DNA of 64,000 nucleotides from Sequoia sempervirens (GCA_007258455.2 VDFB02321274.1:1-64000); one strand, 5' to 3'. Counted from the stretch's first letter, positions 39,169 to 49,686 are shown. Numbers and translations are program-made. The notes: generated from the sequence alone by a model not told the origin.

Positions 39169-39358
39169 TGTTGGTATATGACATACACTCGTAACGTATC
39201 ATAGGGTTCTAAGTTTTTATGGATGTAGCCCATATTGGATGAACCACATTAAATCATGTGTTGATTTATTTTGTGTTATTCTTCATTGTTATTTCTAGCT
39301 TATTTAATCTACATATAATTGTTAATGTTTATTGCTCCAATCTTCATGAACCCTATCA
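39169..39358. mobile_element. 190-bp insertion with TG...CA ends
   Basis: The gene reads straight through at the same place in the right copy (CATTTGGAGGCCATACTAGG at about 60449), whereas here 190 bp intervene. It starts TGTTGGTATATGAC and ends AACCCTATCA. The flanks GGTCG and GGCCA are only partly alike, so a target-site duplication is possible but degraded. It looks like a short solo LTR of copia or TRIM type (inference). Confidence 0.55.
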
Positions 39359-40477
39359 GGCCATACTAGCACATGCCAAAGTAAAGCCCAAAGAAAAGAA
39401 GGCCAAGATCAAGTCACACATTACAACTGATACCTCGGGCTCTCGTATTTTGCATGTGGCTATGCCAACAACATACAAGGATGAAAATACAATACAAGTT
39501 GTAGATTATCACATAACATATGTCAATATTGGTCCCGCTACTCGAGCACAAAAGATTGATGAATTTAAGGGGTTAGTTACCAACATTTTAAATCAAACAA
39601 ACAAAGATCAAGCTACCAAGGTGGAAATGAAAGTGCAGGTGGTTGAATTAACAACCTTCATTCAACAATGGGCTACGCCTGGGGATGAAGTCCCAATGGA
39701 GTCGTTGGAACCTACAATTCTATCAAAAGAGGAAATAAATAAAATGGAAAGAATGAGGACTTGGACTAGGTCTACTTCAGACTGTTTCAAGAAGCTAACA
39801 TATATGGGTAATAAGGCCATTCATTATTTCGTTGACATGCATAATATATTTATTTTATTTTGAAGACTAAGATTGAAAAGGGAATTTAGGACTGCAACGA
39901 TTTTCTTGGTCTCTACAATATCACGTGCCCAAAGTTGTGTCGCATCCATAAATTGCCTGCAAAAGTTTTAGAACAAGAGTTAGCTCTACCCAAGGATCAA
40001 CGTGATTTTCCTGAGGCTTGGATATTTTCCCTTGAATTTAGAAGAGAAGTTCTTGAGAAGGCATTACCAAGCCTTGAATCGGTCAACTCAAAGGTTACTG
40101 AAAATCTGTTTAAATGTGATGAGATTCTAGAATTAATGACTGGAACAGAAATACCTGCTCATAAATTAGATTGCGGACCCGTGAGGAGGGAATTTCAAAA
40201 GAAGATACAATAAGGAATTACTAACAGACTACCAAGAAGTTCCTTGGATTTTTCCGCACATGCCTTCACTCATGTTGAATGAGTAATTCAAAGAAGAAGC
40301 CAGTGCGTGGAACAACATACAAAGTTGATGGATGAGTTTAGATTGATCGTCTTCAAGATTATTAAGTAAAAGTTTTTGCCTCATTCTAAACTCGAGGATA
40401 CCCTGAAGAAGTTTGTTCAATATGCTATTGTACAAAAAGAAGCTGGAAATATTTTTATAGAAAATAATTTTTTGTAA
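39359..40477 (+). pseudogene. C-terminal part of the long gene (left copy)
   Basis: Open in one frame to 39863 (KKAKIKSHITTDTSGSRI, DYHITYVNI, WTRSTSDCFKK), then shifted. A second open fragment at 39935-40213 contains KLPAKVLEQELALPKDQRDF and VRREFQKKIQ. The end is AIVQKEAGN and a stop. The right copy shows the same sequence with independent lesions, so an intact ancestral frame is very likely. Confidence 0.6.
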
Positions 40478-41132
40478 CTTCCAGCTAAAAGACAAAATAG
40501 TTGCCTCAAAGTGCACACCAAATTCTTTTTGATATTTATTTAATATAAAATAGGCTAAGGAAAATTGTACATTCTCTTAGGTTCACATGTGAACCAATTT
40601 TATATTAAGAAATATTTTTCTTGCATTTAATGTGATGTAAACCCTAAGTAGTAGTAAATTTGGGCCACTGAATGTAAATCAATCTTGGCCATTGGTTTGA
40701 ATTGTTGTATAATGGCATTTTGAAGCAATATAAAGGAAGGCATTGAAGTGTGGTGAATTCCTTGTGTGCTCTCAATGTATGCATGATTCCATCTTCTCAT
40801 TTCACTTACAGTTCCATTTTATTTGCAGTTCATTTTTCTTTTCAGCTTTTTTAGTTCATATTCAGTTTTAATGGTGACAAAGTGGTAAGGTATATAATGC
40901 ACTTCCAACTCATACTTTTGGTGGTTTATTGATGATAAATTGTTGTGTAAATTTATTATGAGCTTATTCTTTTAATGCATTCAAGTTCAACTGTGTATGT
41001 TCATGCTTCATGTGTTAATGTCGCAATATAAAAATCTGAAGACAACCTTGAGAGACTACACTAGTTTTGCGATACTGTAGAACCTTCTTGGTTAAGTGAA
41101 ATCTGGTTTTGGGAATCTGTCTACCTTAATAC
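40478..41132 (+). promoter_or_regulatory. Promoter/leader part of the left block, TATA box deleted
   Basis: Non-coding and clearly homologous to 61553-62251. It contains the perfect 16-bp palindrome GGTTCACATGTGAACC (40580-40595). At 40699-40705 a single GAATTGT stands where the right block has two copies flanking CTATAAATAGAGGC, so the canonical TATA box has been lost by a 51-bp deletion between direct repeats. Confidence 0.65.
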
Positions 41133-42930
41133 TTGTTGTGTTGCCAAAAAGTGTATACTTTCCTTGATATGGGAATAATTGATGATAAATTGAGCTTAAT
41201 GAGGCCTTGATTTAGTGTTGTGAGGTTTTTTACACATCCATACTAGGTCTTGGACCCTTGTAAACTAAATAAAATGCTTTTAACGATGACTTGTAAAGGT
41301 GTTCTAAAGTGTTGTAAAAGACTTTCACGCCTCTCTAGACTTAATGGACCTATTTTCCCCTAATTCAATGTTATAAAATGTATTTAATGGCATTCTCACA
41401 TTAATCTAGAAGACTTGTAAATTAAACTTAACTTTAATTTAGTGTTGTAATGTGTCTTAAACATTCACATTGTATGTTGTGCCTTTCTAGGCTAAGTGGA
41501 CCTCATTTTAATGATGTAAAGTGCATTTAATCACACTTTCACATTGAAATTTGTGTCCCAAGCCCTGATTGACCTTTACATCATCATTAATAGGCCCCTA
41601 TTGTCCCATATTGTGCATCCCAAGGCATAATTTGATCAAATACCCGATGAAATCAACATAAGAACCGAAATTCCTCATTCCTCAACATTCCAACTAGCAA
41701 AAGGACCCCTCTGGGACTAAGTCGCCCATTTGGGCGAATGAGTCCCTACCAAGTGGAACTAAATCGCCCGACATGGCGACTTAGTCCAATTTGGCCTATT
41801 TTTGAGGTTTGAGTGCGAAATTTTGGATTTTAAGTTTATTCTTCCTTCATGTCTCCTTGGGGATCAAATTAACGGAAAATAAGGTGAATTGCCTATAAAT
41901 ATTAGTCTCTAAACCATAATTCATAATCATCTTAACTTATCATCGTTCATCATGTTCTCAAGTCAAGCAAGTTAGGGTTTTGGCATTCTAAGTCATCAAG
42001 ATAGCATTTTTCAGACATTCAAGGGTAGATTCTTCATCTATTGCTACAGAAATTCTAGATCAATCATCATGGAAAGGTATTAACTCCATTGTTTCATGCT
42101 TCATTACATTATTTCTCCATTTTTGTTTAATTACCTAAAAAGGGGTTTGACCAAGGCAAACCCCCATGCTTTGCTATCCAACATTTATCCTTCTCTCCTT
42201 GTGTGTTTGCAGATTTAGGTATTTTGGAGACTTGGAGATCATTAAATATCAAGTTGCAAAGTTGTTGAATACATCTCCTTGTTTACCAAGTCAAAATATC
42301 AACAAAAAGTCACTTTCAGGCCTAAAAATCAAAGTTTCAGAAGCAGACACCTATAAAGAACCAAAGTGCAGACCGAGGGCTTCTATTTCCACTTTTGGAT
42401 TTTTAGAAATTTAGAAGTGGACTAAGTCACCAACAGTGGTGACTTAGTCCCACTAAACCTATTTCCTGAAATTTTTTGTAGATTTGGATACCCATTTGAC
42501 CAAAATGAGCTTTAGAGCAATTTTCCTAGATCTGGGACTAAGTCGCCCAAATTGGCACAAGTGTCCCAGTTGACTTCTACATCAGTTTTATCATGATTCC
42601 AGACCTTCATTCCATCCTTTCAACCTCTAGGTGCACACATTTTTTTTCATAAATTTATGTTTAGTTTTGTTTGCATTTCTACGTCATTTATCATATGTTT
42701 ACATACAACACTGTGTTTTTCAGCACTTTGCATTTCTTAGGTCTAGCATCAATAAATCATTTCTTTTTCAATTTATTTCATTTATATCATTGTATTTAGG
42801 CATATTGCATCCACCCTTATATTAATCTTGAATGTAGACATTGTCATTTTGGGTCCATTTCTCTCCTTTTAAGTGAAAAACCCTAGAAGAGCAAGAGCAC
42901 CATTGGACACCCAAAATCAGTGTCCACACC
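41133..42930. other. 1.8-kb segment present only in the left block
   Basis: The right block runs directly from CTACCTTAATAC to ATGCCATT (62251), where the left block has 1798 extra bases. The segment has a TATAAATA string at 41894 and four palindromic hairpins built on GGGACTAAGTCGCC. No target-site duplication was found, so it may be an insertion here or a deletion on the right. Confidence 0.6.
41713..42567. repeat. Four dispersed palindromes with GGACTAAGTCGCC stems
   Basis: Hairpins at 41713-41746, 41755-41787, 42416-42454 and 42534-42567. The third has an almost perfect 18-bp stem (one extra G); the first two have one to three mismatches; the last is degenerate. The loops differ, while the stem sequence recurs. 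Confidence 0.75.
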
Positions 42931-43347
42931 TGCCATTGTTACTGTTGATCTTAGTTTCAGAATTAGAAATACTCCTTCAACCCTTATATCTTTTTCTATT
43001 TCTTTCAAAACCATGTTAGTTTTAGGATTCCAACATCACTATATTTTTCTATCTGATGATTAAAAGTGAATTTCAGATTGTTGTTTTGAAACTACAGTCA
43101 AGGTGTACTAGTCTTCAAACTTTTTGAAACCCTTGTCTCATATCCATAAGTTCCAATCTTGTAAACCATAAATTCCCTTTGCGTTACCAACTAAACACAT
43201 CATCACTGATTTGTTTTTTGCATTGTCAAGATCTGACCTTAGAGACCTTGGGGTTACTTTCTGAAGTTTTTTGAAGTGATTCACCTTTTAAGAGAGATAA
43301 AACACGTGTTTTATCTATGTTGTGCAATACAAAAACACTCATCAACA
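42931..43347 (+). other. U5-like tail of the left block
   Basis: Homologous to 62252-62658 and ending GTTGTGCAATACAAAAACACTC then ATCAACA at 43347. Homology to the right block stops here, as expected at an LTR end. Confidence 0.65.
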
Positions 43348-43351
43348 TAAT

Positions 43352-43368
43352 TAGCGCTAGAAGGAGGG
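43352..43368 (+). promoter_or_regulatory. Primer-binding-site-like motif
   Basis: TAGCGCTAGAAGGAGGG lies four bases after the CA end of the left block. It has the form of a TGGCGC-type primer-binding site with one base changed (TAGCGC). I have not assigned the tRNA. Position is the main support. Confidence 0.55.
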
Positions 43369-43395
43369 CTATGAACAAAGCTGGATCAAATTGGG

Positions 43396-44110
43396 TTGTT
43401 CTCTCCGCAAATTTTTTATAGAGTTACCAGATCTACCCTAGATAAAGGAGAATTTCAAGAATTAAAGACCCCTACCAGGGCTAGGAGATCCAAGAAGGGG
43501 ATGATTCATCATCAACACCACCTATCTGGCCTCCATCTCCACCTTCTCCATCATTCACATCACCTACTTCTTCATTTTCACCTTCCAATTATAGTCAGAC
43601 TCTCATACTCTAGCCATAGGTTGTTGTAACTCAGCCATTACCACCCCCACCTCCGCCAATGGCTTGGTTGACTAATAACCCATCACCCTTAGCATTCAAT
43701 GACTATCATGAAATTCCAAAAAAACCCAAAAACTTCTACTCCAAATTCCATACCAATGACCCTCACAGGATAGCTGAAGAACATATCAAAATTTTCCAAA
43801 CTGCCCTCAAGGATAGGCAGGTTGAGCATGAAGATGTTGCTTGCAGGATTTTTCCATATTCATTGGGTGAAGAGGTGTTCTACTAGTACATCCATTTACC
43901 CACTAGGTCAATCACCACTTGGGATCTCATGAAAAATAATTTTTTGTAGAAATTCAAAAAATTTGTCAGCCCCATTGATTTATATCAATAGTTTATGTCT
44001 ATAAGAAGGGAAGTCAATGAGTTAATCAGTTCCTTCAACAATCAGTTTCATAATGTGATCCCACAATACTGGTTTACAATTTTTGGCCAAACTAGACATT
44101 GAACTGATTT
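43396..44110 (+). pseudogene. Tat-type gag remnant
   Basis: A Pro/His-rich leader is followed by a gag core in another frame (43659 on): AEEHIKIFQTALKDR, CRIFPYSLGEEVFY, TTWDLMKNNFL, FVSPIDLYQ and FMSIRREVNE. These resemble the gag of Ty3 Tat elements, where WDLMK..FL..KF is a core phrase. At least three stops interrupt it, and nucleocapsid and protease are not recognisable downstream. Confidence 0.65.
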
Positions 44111-44149
44111 TTTTTAACTAAATCTTCACTTTCGGTCACCTATAGCGGC

Positions 44150-44690
44150 TAAACTGTGAGGAATTTGAAAATGATGCAAACTAGTGATTTGTGACATTTT
44201 GTCTGTAGATTCTAAATATATTTTTTTCAAAAAATTTGGAATCAAATTTCACTTCTTTTTCTATCTCTTTCGAAAACTAGTTTTTAACAGTAAACACCAT
44301 TTTTAAAGAGTGATGTTACTGGCTAACACAACTTTTTTTCTATGAAGGATAAAATTCTATTTTTTTCAAATTTAGATTCGTAACTACAATATATAGTGCA
44401 TGGAATTGGTTTCATAGCATTTAATTGATTTTTTTTTAATTAAGTTTCAAAGTCAAACTAGTTACAATTTAGACATGATGTACTGGCTAAAACATAACTT
44501 TTTTTGTATGTATCAAAATTCAATTCTTTTTTTGTTGGATCAGGGACATCAATATCTAGTGCTCTTATATTTTTTAGTTTTTTTTTATAATCTGTTATTT
44601 TTCCACATGTGTAGAACAAAGAGCTTGATTTTCAATGAAAAACCTATGTTTAATCAAACTAAAAAAATACATAATAAAACCAAAACATAT
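44150..44690. repeat. About three diverged ~165-bp tandem monomers
   Basis: The phrase ACTGGCTAAAACATAAC and its relatives recurs at about 44153, 44318 and 44483, each followed by a T-run and an ATCTAGTGC or ATATAGTGC phrase. The spacing is 165 bp. The sequence is AT-rich and lies between gag and the RNase H domain, so it was inserted or expanded inside the element. Confidence 0.6.
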
Positions 44691-44876
44691 TAAAATTGCA
44701 TTCGATGGATAGCTCATTTTGAGGACTACCATCATCCAGTTGGGTCTATGAAGTTTCCTCCATTTTCATCCTCAACTCGAGCTTCAAAAGGATTTTTTTT
44801 TCAAAAAATTGGTCGAAGAGGGGGAGAAGGGAAAAAAAGGGGGTTCTAGCGAACCTCCCTTTGCTAGAAGGGTTTA

Positions 44877-44961
44877 GAACCCCCCCTTCTAGTGAACCCC
44901 CCTTTAAATACAATTAAAAAATAAAACTCATTAAAGGGGGTTTTCTAGAAGGGGGGGGTTC
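44877..44961. repeat. Fold-back of G-rich and C-rich arms
   Basis: The arms at 44877-44907 and 44931-44961 are 31 bp each and nearly perfect reverse complements (GAACCCCCCCTTCTAG against CTAGAAGGGGGGGGTTC), separated by a 23-bp AT-rich loop. A third, related G-rich piece with GGGGGTTCTAGCGAACC lies at about 44838-44856. Confidence 0.85.
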
Positions 44962-45008
44962 AAAATCAGTCTAAGTCCAAACAACAAGATAATCTAGGGG
45001 TAGAATCA

Positions 45009-45510
45009 TTGCCAAGAAACAAAGTGTGCTCCGCCAATTCGAAGGGTACGCGTCCTACCAGATTCTGGACTCTGTGCTTCGATGGATCTCAATCCAAGCA
45101 AGGAGTGGAAGATGGTTTTGAACTAATTAGTCCATCTAGTAAGACCCTTTTTGCAACACACATGTTACAATTTTACTATACAAATAATGTAGTAGAACAC
45201 GAAGCTTTAGTACATGGACTATTCATGGCGTTGTGGAAAAGGGCCAAGGTATTATAGGTATTTGGGGATTTAGAGTTAGTAGTCAAGCAAGTTAGAAAGC
45301 AATGCTCATGTCATGATACAAGGTTAACTAATTATAGACATTAGAAGGGTTTGACACATTCAATATTCAGCTTATTCCCCAGGGTAAAAATTAGACCATT
45401 GATGCACTAGCACAAGTAGCCAGCACCTTGCAACCCTTGTCACTATCTAGCTTGAAGAAATTCACAGTGGAACTCACCCCTACCCCGTCCATGCCGAACA
45501 ACTAACTAAA
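45009..45510 (+). pseudogene. Archaeal-type RNase H (aRNH) domain of the Tat element
   Basis: WTLCFDGSQSKQG supplies the first catalytic Asp, VVEHEALVHGL the Glu, and VFGDLELVVKQVR the second Asp. After a frameshift, DALAQVASTLQPL is typical of the domain end. In dual-RNase-H Tat elements this second RNase H is thought to assist strand transfer in reverse transcription. Here it sits upstream of RT. Stops at 45255 and later inactivate it. Confidence 0.7.
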
Positions 45511-45513
45511 TTT

Positions 45514-46860
45514 TAGGTGTTTGAAGATGATAAACATATCTTGGATTTCATTACCAGCTCGGATGTTTTCACCTCTCAGATTATAGATGAAGTGGAACCA
45601 AAAGAGGCAAAAATTGACATGGAGGGAGTCATCAACCTAAAGATGAATACAATACCTAGGGGAAAGGTACAATTAGAAAGAATATTTTATTTTGACCACA
45701 TAAGGGATCAAAATTAGCAGAATAGGAAGGAATAGACAAACAATCAATGTGATACGCATATTATGAGGATTGAAGATGTAAAGAATGTTTTCATTGGAAA
45801 AGTTTGCACTCCAAAAGAAAAGAAAGGGATAATCAATGTGTTGCATGTATACCATGATATTATAGCCTAGGGTTATGAAGACCTCAAAACATATGATACA
45901 TCGATCATCACACACACGATCCCACTTAAACTAGATGTGAGGCCTTTTAGGAAATGACAGCGGCCAATAAATGCATTGTTGGAACCTGTTATCTTCAAGG
46001 AGGTAAAGAAGTTGTTGTCTACTCACATCATATTCCCGGTTAGATACTCCAAATGGGTGGAAATTTTGGTTCCAGTTCGAAAAAAGAATGGAAAATTTTG
46101 GTTGTGTGTGGATTTTTGGAATTTAAACTGTGCTTCAAAGAAGGACAACTACCCAGTTCCATCGTTAGATGAGGTATTGTAGATCATAAACTGTTTACAG
46201 ATGATTTCCTTGATGGATACTTGGTTTTTAACCAAGTGATGGTTTAGTATGAAGATAGACACAAGACTGTCTTTACCACAAAATGGGGAACCTTCGCATA
46301 TAGGATAATTCTCTTTGGTTTAATCAACGCAAGGGTAACATTCCAATGGGAAACGGATATTACCTTCAAAGATTTGATCGGCAGGTGTATTAACATTTAC
46401 ATGGATGACATTATGTTGTTCTCCAAAAAAAGAAGCAATCATATCTAAGACCTGTGCAAGGTGTTTCATAAATGCAGGGAGTTTGGTATCATGTTGAATC
46501 CAAAGAAATGCATCTTTGGAGTGATGGATGGGAAACCACTTGGGCAAGTTATCTCAAAAAATGGAATATCCATAGATCCCGAGCGCATTCAAGCTATCCT
46601 AAAAATCCAACCTCCCGGAAGCGAAAAGGAGATTAATTTGTTCTTTGGGAAGATCAATTTTGTTCAAAAATTTATCACAAGGCTTGTTGAAATTGTAAAG
46701 CCATTAAATGCAATGTTAAAGAAGGATTCCAAAGTAGAATGGACACCTGAGCCAAAGCAGGAATATGACATGGAGATACAACCGATGAATTTGGTCAAGG
46801 GACAAGCTCTCACATGCACAATGGCTAAAATTGATCCAGGACTCACTACTTAGCAATACA
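45514..46860 (+). pseudogene. Reverse transcriptase of the Tat element
   Basis: A linker (FEDDKHILDFITS) leads to YDTSIITHTIPLKLDVRPF, then the palm with IIFPVRYSKWVEILVPVRK, LCVDFWNLN, NYPVPSLDEVL and the catalytic YMDD box in INIYMDDIMLFSK (about 46394-46430). KCIFGV, GISIDPERIQAI and FFGKINFVQKFI follow. Stops at 46180 and frame changes to about 46440 disable it. After VEWTPEPKQ the frame jumps to the end of the usual RNase H (LVKGQALTC), so the classical RNase H core is missing. Confidence 0.75.
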
Positions 46861-46967
46861 ATCTTGAGGACGTTTCCCCTGATGACTGGTATGATGATAT
46901 TGTGTATTATCTGTTGAATCACAACTATCTACAACAATTGCAAGGGGTGTGAAGATGAGCCCTATGG

Positions 46968-47692
46968 ATGAAGAGAAAAAACTATATGTTGAAGGGTGTT
47001 ATATTGTATAAAAGGAACCATGGAGGAATTTATCTTCGGTGTCTTGGGAAGGTTGAGGCAACTGAAGTATTAAAGGAGTTCCATGATAGATTTAGAACAA
47101 GGCATGGATCAGGTCCCTTGATTGCTAATCAAATCTTACAAGCAAGGTGCTATTGGCCCACATTGTTAAGAGATACTCACAATCATGTCAGGGCTTGCCA
47201 TATTTTTCAAACTATTGCAAGTAGAGAAAGGCACGATGTTGTCCCATTACAGCTAGTTGTTGAGGTAAGACCATTCACGCAGTGGGGACTAGACTTCATC
47301 GATCCAATCAACCCAACATCCTCTGTGGGACACAGGTATATTCTAACTACTACTGATTATTGCACTAGGTGGACAAAAGTTATCTCTTACAGACAGTGCA
47401 CAAAAGAAGTGGTAATCAATTTTTTGGAAGAATATATTATTAATCATTTTGGATGTCCATTTGCTTTAGTATGTGATAATGGTCCTGCCTTTGCATCTTG
47501 AAATTCTTGGGGTGGGATTTTGACTATGGAATTATTTTGAAATTTGCTTCAAACTATTATCCCCAAGGTAATGGACTAGCTAAGTCAACCAATAAGAATT
47601 TTCTAACAGTCATTTATAAACTACTAGACAAAAATCCAAAGGATTGGCATACCCAATTATGGTTTTCTCTATGGGAAGATCGTACTAGATAG
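46968..47692 (+). pseudogene. Integrase core of the Tat element
   Basis: Zinc-binding region (FHDRFRTRHGS to VRACHIFQ, where the last Cys is Phe) and the catalytic core with WGLDFIDPI, TDYCTRWTKV and VCDNGPAFAS. The third catalytic residue, expected in a GLAESTNK-type phrase, is Lys (AAG at 47582-47584, GNGLAKSTNKN). A stop at 47499 splits the core. All of these point to a dead integrase. Confidence 0.75.
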
Positions 47693-48139
47693 AAAGCAGC
47701 CGTAGGGACTTCCCTATATCACTTAGTTTATGGCCTGGAACCTATTTTCCCTATTCATCTCAGGATCCCTATGCTGCAATTCATTAATGAATACTATGAT
47801 GAGCGAGAGCATCTTGAGGCCCTTCTGGTTCAACTTCTCCACCTGGAGGAGAAATGAGGTGAAGCCATAGAAAAATTCACTAAACATCAGGGCATAGTTA
47901 AACGCTGGTTTGATCGTAGAGCCAAGATCAAGGCCTTTAGAATTGCTGACCTAGTGTTATATTGGGATAAGGCCCATGAAAAGAAAGGGGAGCATGGTAA
48001 ACTTGACAAGCTTTGGCTTGGCCCCTTTCAGATTTTTAAGATCTTAGGAGATAATGTGTTTCGCTTGAAGACGCTCACTGGAAAGGATGTCTCGTTTCCT
48101 GTCAATAAGCAGTACCTCAAGCATTATTTCCTGATCTGA
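47693..48139 (+). pseudogene. Integrase C-terminus of the Tat element
   Basis: HLVYGLEPIFPIHL in one frame, then RRAKIKAFRIADLVLYWDKA, GEHGKLDKLWLGPFQIF and QYLKHYFLI. The reading is cut by the nested chromovirus at 48137, whose first bases TGA supply a stop. Confidence 0.65.
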
Positions 48140-49605
48140 TAGGTTAGGGTTGGATGAGGCACTCACTACCCCATGCTTTGAGTCCTTGCTCCTAAGAACT
48201 CTTAGGTGTCTCCTCCACCTTGTTCTAGTGGTCCTGCCTCAGGTTTGGGTGCCACTACTCCTACTGACCAACCCCACTATCATCATGCTTTCCTTCTACC
48301 AAGTCCACCTTGGTGCTTCGCCACATCCTCTCCATTAGCCCTTACTCTTCTTTAAAGGCCAAATAACCTCAACCTTTTGCTAGATTCTTGCAGGGGTGTA
48401 ATGGTGTTGTAAAAGCTTCAAAATAGCCTATCTAGGGTCCTTATGCAATCACAAGTTTCCAATTTCCCATCGCTTTCACAAAATCCTTTCCTAGGGTTAG
48501 AAGGCTACAAGCCTAGAGCCCCAATTAGGCCTCTTAATAGAGTCAAAATGCAACTTTATCCTAAACCCACCAAGAGACCTAGGTTCTTTGTTTAGGGTTT
48601 GTGTTTCTCATGCCCACACCTCAAATATTTTTAGGGTTTTAAGCCTGCAAAGCCCGTACACTATCCACACACAAAAATGGTCAAAACCCTAGGGTTTTTA
48701 AGCTTTTCAAGGCTATTTTCAGACTGTCAAAAAATTTTCCCTTCAAACAACTTGATAGAACCTCCTCCTGACCTCTAAGCATTGCCAAGACCCTCAAAAA
48801 AATTCACAAAAAATAATTTCTCCAAAATCTTAATTCCCCTACAAGTTATCTGCATTTTTCTCCTGGTCTTCCCTAGCCAGACCCTGCCTGGCTCGCCTAG
48901 GGCAAGACATTGCTAGCATTCCCTATACACAAACAAAACCTACTAGCTAACATATGTACAGGCATGGTGTCTAGGCACTATTTCCAAAAGTCCGTACAGT
49001 TTGTACGGTGGAAAAGTGCTCTAGCACCCCATTTTCTTTAAACAGTTTGGTTTAGACCAACAACAGGGCAACACTAAACTATTTACAAAAAGATGCTTAA
49101 AAACTCTACAAGAAGCTATCTAATGAATTCAAAATTATTGAATGACAACTACACTACATTCCACAGCCAAATAGAAACAAATCTAATCCATTAAAACTCA
49201 ATCAAGATGCAAAAATTAGGAATTTTTGCACATAACGTTGTTTTCTTCTATTTCCCAAGATTTTACCAAAACAATAAGCTTCTAACCCTGCTCTAGGGTC
49301 GAATCATCCCTTATATAGGCTCCAAAAATAGTTGAGAACCTTTGGTCGAACCTCTTGTTGACCTAATAACAAAAGTTATAATACCCACTATGTTTTGCAA
49401 ACCTTGCCAACTTTTGACAACATAACAAAATGAAGTTCCAAACCTATTTAACTCATGTCAACTTCTTTCCTAAAGATAAAAACCATCTCAAAGCCCTCTA
49501 CACAATGGTCAACATGACCTTATGAAAACAATTCAAAAATTTAACCCTCTGGGTTTCTTCTTTACCTAAGAAACTGCCTGTTGTTCCTTAGGCGCTCCTA
49601 CACCA
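48137..49605 (-). repeat. 3' LTR of the chromovirus
   Basis: 1469 bp. On the minus strand it begins TGGTGTAGGAGCGCC and ends AACCTATCA. It is flanked internally by a purine tract. Confidence 0.93.
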
Positions 49606-49620
49606 TTCTTCCCCTCTCAG
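49606..49620 (-). promoter_or_regulatory. Polypurine tract
   Basis: CTGAGAGGGGAAGAA on the minus strand, immediately before the TGG start of the 3' LTR; the site of plus-strand priming. Confidence 0.85.
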
Positions 49621-49686
49621 CTCAAACACTAAGGATTGGAAGGAGAGATCACTGACAGGTCAATGCCCTGCTTTTTGAATTCAACT

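Larger units (their letters stand above)
33348..40477 (+). pseudogene. Long unrecognised gene, left copy, with three ~1-kb modules
   Basis: The most complete array-side copy. It has the N-terminal MKFYDDLTN part, open for 100 codons (33348-33650), then a solo LTR insertion, FYMTSYIVYLL, RTLSNDF and YPSDRIILIELT. A basic stretch (SRKRKEVAKRQ, KKEKKTRTF), three Pro/Ser plus acidic modules, and a C-terminal part ending AIVQKEAGNIFIENNFL and a stop at 40475 follow. The C-terminal part is Lys/Glu/Leu-rich with helical character. Stops and frameshifts are scattered. It lacks the 504-bp block seen at 57677-58180. No transmembrane segment or catalytic motif is visible, so it is not obviously envelope-like. 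Function unknown. Confidence 0.75.
32591..43347 (+). repeat. Left LTR-like block containing a gene
   Basis: Begins TGGTTTTCGCACT, matching TGGATTTTGCACT at 56615, and ends AACA four bases before the primer-binding motif. In order it holds ~222-bp monomers, the long gene (33348-40477), a GGTTCACATGTGAACC palindrome (40580-40595), a promoter region whose TATA box is deleted, and a U5-like tail. A solo LTR (33677), a 190-bp insert (39169) and a 1.8-kb segment (41133) enlarge it. Segment A upstream contains a further half monomer, so the TG start may instead mark where the right copy is truncated. Confidence 0.65.

Noticed and set aside
41133..42930. 1.8-kb segment as a solo LTR
   Set aside because: TG/CA ends can be chosen near its borders (41135, 42928), but no target-site duplication fits, and a deletion in the right block explains the data equally well.
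48150..48338. 62-codon plus-strand frame in the chromovirus LTR, repeated at 54242
   Set aside because: It is conserved only because it lies within an LTR pair; the sense strand of the element is minus, and no known product fits.
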